Assembly: GCA_039720395.1 (NCBI GenBank)
Contig: CM077827.1
Span: forward strand, 23,340,375 to 23,404,374
Source: Liquidambar formosana
Taxonomy: Eukaryota > Streptophyta > Magnoliopsida > Saxifragales > Altingiaceae
Length of the DNA: 64,000 nucleotides
Direction: 5' to 3'
Positions 59,325 through 64,000 of the stretch are shown here, piece after piece (positions within the stretch are counted from its first letter, which is position 1; each line of letters begins with the position of its first letter). Below the pieces are notes generated by a model, which was not told where the DNA came from, did not search any database, and saw only the letters and a list, made by a program, of their open reading frames with translations. The translations under genes and the position numbers were made by a program.

Positions 59325-59696
59325 TCAGAATATTGTAGATATGAGAAATTTGTGGTGTGTAAGGTGCAAAAAGTGCAAGCCGTTCTGCAAATAATAAAAA
59401 AATAGCCTCAATGGAATGGACCTAGCCAAGTGTGGGATAGCCGTTCTGCTAGGCTTCCCCGCCATGTCGATGGGCGCCCCGACCGCTGCTTGGGGTGGGG
59501 TAGCATAAGTCGTTTCCAGTGAAGGGGTGAGCGGTTCTCGAGGATCTGCCACCTCGAGGACTGAAATGTTTAGAGTAGTAGAAGATGGTTGAGGATTTTG
59601 TGCTACAAAAATGGGCATAACCATAGGAGGAGAAAATGTCCCAAATTTAAATTTAGTGACATTATGTTTATGATATTGTACATATGCATTACACAT
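59325..59696 (-). other. Unrecognised coding-like ORF within the SMC3 intron
   Basis: A 123-codon frame with VMPIFVAQNPQPSSTTLNIS and ETTYATPPQAAVGAPIDMAG, Pro/Ala-rich and more GC-rich than its surroundings. It may be a captured exon or the N-terminus of a transposon gag. I do not recognise it. Confidence 0.35.
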
Positions 59697-60070
59697 ATAT
59701 TATATATATGATATTATATACACTTTCTATAAAATGCATTTTTAACATATTGAGATTTATTTTTCTTAAAATTACTTTACTTAATAGTTGTGTTTGATGA
59801 ATTTTGTTGCCAAGATTTATATTGGAAATCATCAATAATAGAAGTCCTTGTCATGCAACTTATAAAGATACAAGTTGTCTTGTGGGAGATGTGGTCCATT
59901 AGCAATGAGGGTGTTTCTTGACAATCAAGTATCTACGTAAATAAGTACATTATGAGCAACACAATGTTGTGTCGAAAACTAAATATATTAGTATGCATTG
60001 CCACCTTATTCAGAGTCTATTAAAAAATATTTAAAAAATAAAAAATAAATAAGAAAAATAAGAAAAAAGA

Positions 60071-60295
60071 TTGTCACTCTTTTAATGAAACAAGCAGAGC
60101 AACAAAGGCATTTCACAAAGACATTGTAAGTTAATTTCATAACATTTGTAACAAGCTAGCATGATTGTTAAAAAGCATCGTCTCTCTTTCAGTGAAACTA
60201 GCAGAACAATGAGGGCATATCTTCACAAAGGCCATGGCGAAAGTAAGTTTCATAACATTTGTAATAAGCTAGCATGAATGTAGTAGCTTTCTAAC
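60071..60295. repeat. Tandem duplication, about 112 bp, two copies
   Basis: Words CATAACATTTGTAA and AAGCTAGCATGA recur at a distance of 113 bp. The copies have diverged. Confidence 0.75.
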
Positions 60296-60565
60296 TTAAG
60301 GGGGAATTTTACCCAAAGTGCTACTTTATGTATTCTACGAGGATTGTCTAGACATTCAGTAAAAAGGAATATAATTAGGGGAGTTAGGTAATATTGTTCA
60401 TGTGTAGCCCAATACGTGATTCTGTACTTAGTAGCATTACCGCAGTTTTAAATTGTTAAGTACATGGTCAAGTCAACAATTATAAATCTTGAAGACCATG
60501 ATTCTCGATATCAGAAAATGTGCTATCAAGTTAGTCCATTGCATTCAATATCCAATATCCAACAG

Positions 60566-61185
60566 GGGGCTCATTCTTCCAAGGAGTTTGGTGATAATCC
60601 TTTGTTTTTTGTAAAATTGTTAATATTAATCCTCATTTTCCACTACGGTTTTGATTTGGAAAGCAAGTGTGCCCCTCAAAGTTTAAAGTTTTTTCCTAGA
60701 CTGTGGTTCATAAGAGAATTTATACCAATGATATGTTGCAAAGAAGGAGGCCTTCTCTTTACGTGCATCCACAGTAGTGTGTTATGTGTAAGGGAGCATT
60801 GATCACCTTTTCTTACATTTTCCAGCGGCTATTTGGCTATGGCGTGGACCTTTTAGTTGGGGTGGTGAGTTTTGGGTGATGCCCATTTGTGTTAAGGAGA
60901 TATTTGAGATTGAATGCACGGATCTTCGATGATAGAGAATCTTCTTTGGTTGGCTTGTGGGACAGAGCGCATTTTTTGGGTTCTTTTGGGCACATTCTTC
61001 CAACGATTTGGGTGATATTCCTTTGTTTTTCGTAAAATCAGATTGGAAGGCTGTTCGTTGTTAATTTATTGTGTTGTTTTCGTTTCTTTTTATGGTGGTT
61101 TAGGTTTTCTGGAGGATTTCTTGTCCTCTGGTTGTAATTTCTTTTCTTTTTCTACTAATATATAATATTTTTGTCGCCGACCAAA
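60566..61185 (+). pseudogene. LINE 3' fragments in the SMC3 intron
   Basis: The plus strand carries an L1-type zf-RVT/3' end, for example LGSFGHILPTIWVIFLCF near 60980-61035. The stretch CATTCTTCCAA...TTTGTTTTT occurs twice (about 60572 and 60991), so two 3' pieces or a duplication are present. Similar to the LINE at 28044-28643. Confidence 0.6.
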
Positions 61186-61197
61186 ATATATATATTC

Positions 61198-61569
61198 AGT
61201 CCTTTTAATATCAGGTGCACCTGATGCAACTTTGCATCAAGTGCACTCCAAAACTCTTAACCCACAACTTGTGTTTTGAGAAACCAACCGTTGGATTAAA
61301 TATGATCCTTATGTAGGTCATACATGCCAAAAATCAAGTTGATCAAAGAGCTGCTTCATCCATAAATGAATGATTGTTATTGATTAAATAATGTAAGTTT
61401 TGGATCGAATAGCAATTAGTGTTGGATCAACTTGACTTTTGGCATGGATCGCCTACATGAGAAGGGTATCTAATCTAATGGTTGGTTTCACAAAATACAA
61501 GTTGCATCTTTGAGTTTTGGAGTGCACCTACTGAAAGTTGCATCAGGTGCACTTGATATTAAAAGAACT
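61198..61569. mobile_element. MITE with long terminal inverted repeats
   Basis: Arms 61198-61344 and 61433-61569 are reverse complements with scattered mismatches (outer words AGTCCTTTTAATATCAGG and TATTAAAAGAACT). The short loop has no coding. The flanks are AT-rich, so the target duplication is uncertain. Arms this long suggest a Mutator-like foldback element. Confidence 0.82.
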
Positions 61570-61570
61570 A

Positions 61571-61596
61571 TATATGTGTGTGTGTGTGTGTGTGTA
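61571..61596. repeat. (TG)n microsatellite
   Basis: TG run directly beside the MITE end. Confidence 0.85.
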
Positions 61597-61772
61597 CAAA
61601 TGCATATAGGTGTACACATCTACATTAAATTAGAAACTAGATTTGGCATGATCTAGATGTTAGATATCACTTAAAAGAAAACTGATATCACCGAAAAAGA
61701 TAAATTGACTGCAAACTCAGTTCATTTATGCATAATAATGAAAAATAATCGCTGTACAGACACAAGTCATAC

Positions 61773-62890
61773 GTTTCAAAAGCATCTGACGATAATGGAC
61801 CCAATTCCCTGATTTTCTTTGAGTACTCGTCTTGTTTAGCAAGAAGAAGATTTCTTCTACTTAATAATTGTTCTAATTCTTTCGCTTCATCCTGAAGCGT
61901 CCTCTCATAGTTGTCTTCCAGAGTCTGCATTCACAAGGAAACATCATAGCATAAGCAGCAACATAGACAAATGACCAGAAGAGTTTACTCATATAACAGG
62001 ACTAGGCACCTTTAACTTATTTTTTTCATCCTTGATCTTCCTAAGTTGCTTCATTCCTTCATTGATGTCTTCAGAAATTCCTGTGGAGGATAACTTCAGT
62101 CAAAACACAAAATCATAGAATTTGGGAACGAAATTTGGGAATGCAATTTGAAAGTCACTTTTGAGCTGCTGCGTCACATCTTCAACCAATAATTTTGCAT
62201 CCTTTAGTTCCTGGCTCTTTAACGCAGCTTCACCACGCAATGTGTCAGTCTCTGAAGAAGATATTATGGCCTCCAACTCTAGTTTCCGCCTTACAAGGTT
62301 AGTTGTCAGATTAGTCTCAAGCTCTGCTTTTCTTGTTTCAGTCTGTCAATTGAAAATAAACATATATGAGAATACAAATGTGCATTCAATAGGAAATAAA
62401 TAACTCTGCATGAACTTTATACAATCCATTTAGCTAACCTCCATGCGATCCGTCCTGCAGGCAAAAAGTTTCTCTTTCAGTTCTGTTATTTCAGGGTTCA
62501 ATCGTGATAGAAGATCTTTTTCCTGTGGATTCAAGTGATCAATGAGCTCTGTGCCCATCTCAGCCCGTTTCATAGCCATACTAGCTCTAAGTTGATCGAC
62601 TTGGGACCGTACGTCTGCAAGCATCTTTTCCTATAATATAAAGAAGTATCCAGGTAGACAGAAAAGTCAAATTGTACACATGAAACGTCTAATAAAAAGC
62701 TCTCCCCGCAAGTAACAAAACGTAATCCACAGCTCTCAAGATACCTTCTTCTCAAGAGCTTTAGCAATGGATTGTTTCTGCTTATTAGCATTAGTAATGT
62801 CTTGCTTAAGCTGTTCCAATTCTGATCTGTCATGTGCCTGCTTCGCATCAATTTTCTGCTGCTCAGTAACAAGTTCCGTAATTTTCTGGT
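61773..62890 (-). CDS. SMC3: SMC3 exons: C-terminal coiled coil (partial gene)
   Basis: Five exons, minus strand, joined in one frame by GT-AG introns: 62890-62745 (QKITELVTEQQKIDAKQAHD...), 62630-62439 (EKMLADVRSQVDQLRASMAM...), 62342-62159 (TETRKAELETNLTTNL...), 62080-62010 (ISEDINEGMKQLRKIKDEKN), 61924-61773 (TLEDNYERTLQDEAKELEQL ... LGPLSSDAFE). Introns are 114, 96, 78 and 85 bp. The Lys/Glu-rich heptads fit the coiled coil between the hinge and the C-terminal head, roughly residues 740-950 of a protein of about 1200. No stop or frameshift is seen. The 5' exons (N-lobe, hinge) must lie beyond the right edge. Confidence 0.93.
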
Positions 62891-63718
62891 CTATCCGTAT
62901 GAAAAATTAAGCGAAAACAGAAGGCAAATGTTCAGATGGGAAAACATTGAAGGAATTTAAGAAACAGAACCAGGACACGCAGATGTGTGAGACATTTATG
63001 GACACCTATCTTAATCTCATCAACACTTTTTAACCTTCAAATAAAAAGCTCTGTTTGTTTACTCAAATTTAAGGAATGATATGTCCAAGGGAAATATACA
63101 GAGGCACAAAGAGATAAGTAGATAACTAGAATCCATCCAATTTCATTCTCAAATTATAAATGAATAAGTCATGGCCCATGATCAGAAAAAAGGCAGGAGC
63201 TATGAATCTATGATAATAAAAGAGTTTACCAACCAACAATAATAGCTCAATATGCATATTGCCAAATTCCAACTCTGATTAAACTTCTTATTTTCCCCAA
63301 TTTCTTCCTCGGAATTGTTTGACCTTCTTTATTGCAAAGGAGCATAGCCCTTTTTTATAAACTTCCCAAGCCTTTTCATAACCAAGATGGAAGCAATTAA
63401 ATCAGGGGAAAAAGTCGAAAAAGTTTAAGAATCACAGAAGCATGCTGCCCCAAGAGGACAAGGGAGTTCTTGGTCTCAATTGATGCAATTAACCCATTAA
63501 AGGTTGGTTTGCTACTAGATAGTCATCTACAACTGCAGGACTAACAAAAAATGGATTTTAAACCCCATATGTTAAATTAAACTAATGACAATCAAATACA
63601 AATGATTTAGCATGAACAGATATTAAAATTTAAAATTAAAAAAACGTATCCATGCGATAAGTCACATGCATACAGACGAACAAGTGAAAATTTATGTTCC
63701 TCTAAAATAAGTAAACAT
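62891..63718 (-). other. SMC3 intron, continuing beyond the window
   Basis: Upstream of the exon at 62890 (acceptor GATAG) no further SMC3 exon is visible up to the right edge, so this intron is over 1.1 kb. Confidence 0.65.
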
Positions 63719-63998
63719 CCACCCTTGCAAGTTCCATGGTAAATCCATACATGCAATTAAAGAAAATAATGCAACAAACTCTATGCAGAGAGAAAAACTA
63801 GGATGTATAAATAACCAAAAAACAAAAAGCTGCTGTGAAAGGGATAAAAGCCCAGGATCCACCCTTTCAAGTTCCATGGTAAGTCCATAGATGCAATTAA
63901 AGAAAATAATGCAACAAACTCTATGCAGAGAGAAAAACTAGGATGTATAAATATCCAAAAAACAAAAAGCTGCTGTGAAAGGGATAAAAGCCCAGGAT
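63719..63998. repeat. 140-bp tandem duplication
   Basis: 63719-63858 and 63859-63998 are nearly identical, with only a handful of differences (for example AAATCCATAC against AAGTCCATAG). A recent duplication inside the SMC3 intron. Confidence 0.92.
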
Positions 63999-64000
63999 AA

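Larger units (their letters stand above)
56134..61772 (-). other. 5.6-kb SMC3 intron loaded with repeats
   Basis: The donor is AC|GTATGA at 61773/61772 and the acceptor is ATAATAG|GTAT at 56134/56133. The flanking exons join in frame at Thr-Tyr. It contains a degenerate tandem repeat, microsatellites, small inverted repeats, a LINE 3' piece and a MITE. Other introns upstream in this block are under 120 bp. Confidence 0.85.

Overview
This window is plant nuclear DNA, most likely from an angiosperm with a large, retrotransposon-rich genome. It has no bacterial-type gene organisation. It holds LTR retrotransposons of Ty1/copia and Ty3/gypsy (Tat-like) type, L1-type LINE remnants, a MITE, and one recognisable host gene with GT-AG introns. 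That gene is the cohesin subunit SMC3, on the minus strand at the right end. The species cannot be named from the sequence.

Layout. 1-6875: part of a minus-strand LTR element with a Met-tRNA-type primer site, a 1.65-kb LTR and a non-coding internal region that is dense in small hairpins. It sits in a gypsy LTR fragment (6876-7472). 7713-11033: copia element A, minus strand, 5'-truncated. 11724-25055: copia element B, minus strand, both LTRs present, target duplication TAATG. B is split just upstream of its gag start by a solo gypsy LTR (17250-22914), which is itself split by a second solo LTR (17558-20557). 25061-29560: non-genic sequence, a 5'-truncated LINE with a 14-bp target duplication, and the left half of a second LINE.

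29561-52789: a 23.2-kb Tat-type Ty3/gypsy element on the minus strand, target duplication CTTTG, inserted into the second LINE (right half 52795-53880). It has 3.2-kb LTRs, a PBS, gag, protease, RT, two RNase H regions and integrase, all broken by stops or frameshifts. Its 3' LTR carries another solo LTR (30402-33392). Between integrase and the 3' LTR it carries two gene-like units on the opposite (plus) strand: a six-exon plant-mobile-domain-like gene with phase-0 introns (about 38343-40230), and a DUF7745-like ORF with its own TATA box (40733-42018). Next to the 3' LTR lie tandem repeats of 80 bp and about 62 bp. A GC-rich inverted repeat occurs upstream of the TATA box in this LTR family and again upstream of each antisense gene.

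55694-62890: seven SMC3 exons encoding part of the C-terminal coiled coil and the start of the C-terminal head. One 5.6-kb intron has collected repeats, a LINE 3' fragment and a MITE. The ABC signature and Walker B exons were not found in the remaining 55 kb, so the gene is either truncated or has a very long intron.

All retroelement ORFs seen are damaged, so the window is a layered record of insertion and decay. The least explained features are the antisense intron-bearing genes, the hairpin shared by LTR and antisense promoters, and the hairpin-dense non-coding element at the left end.
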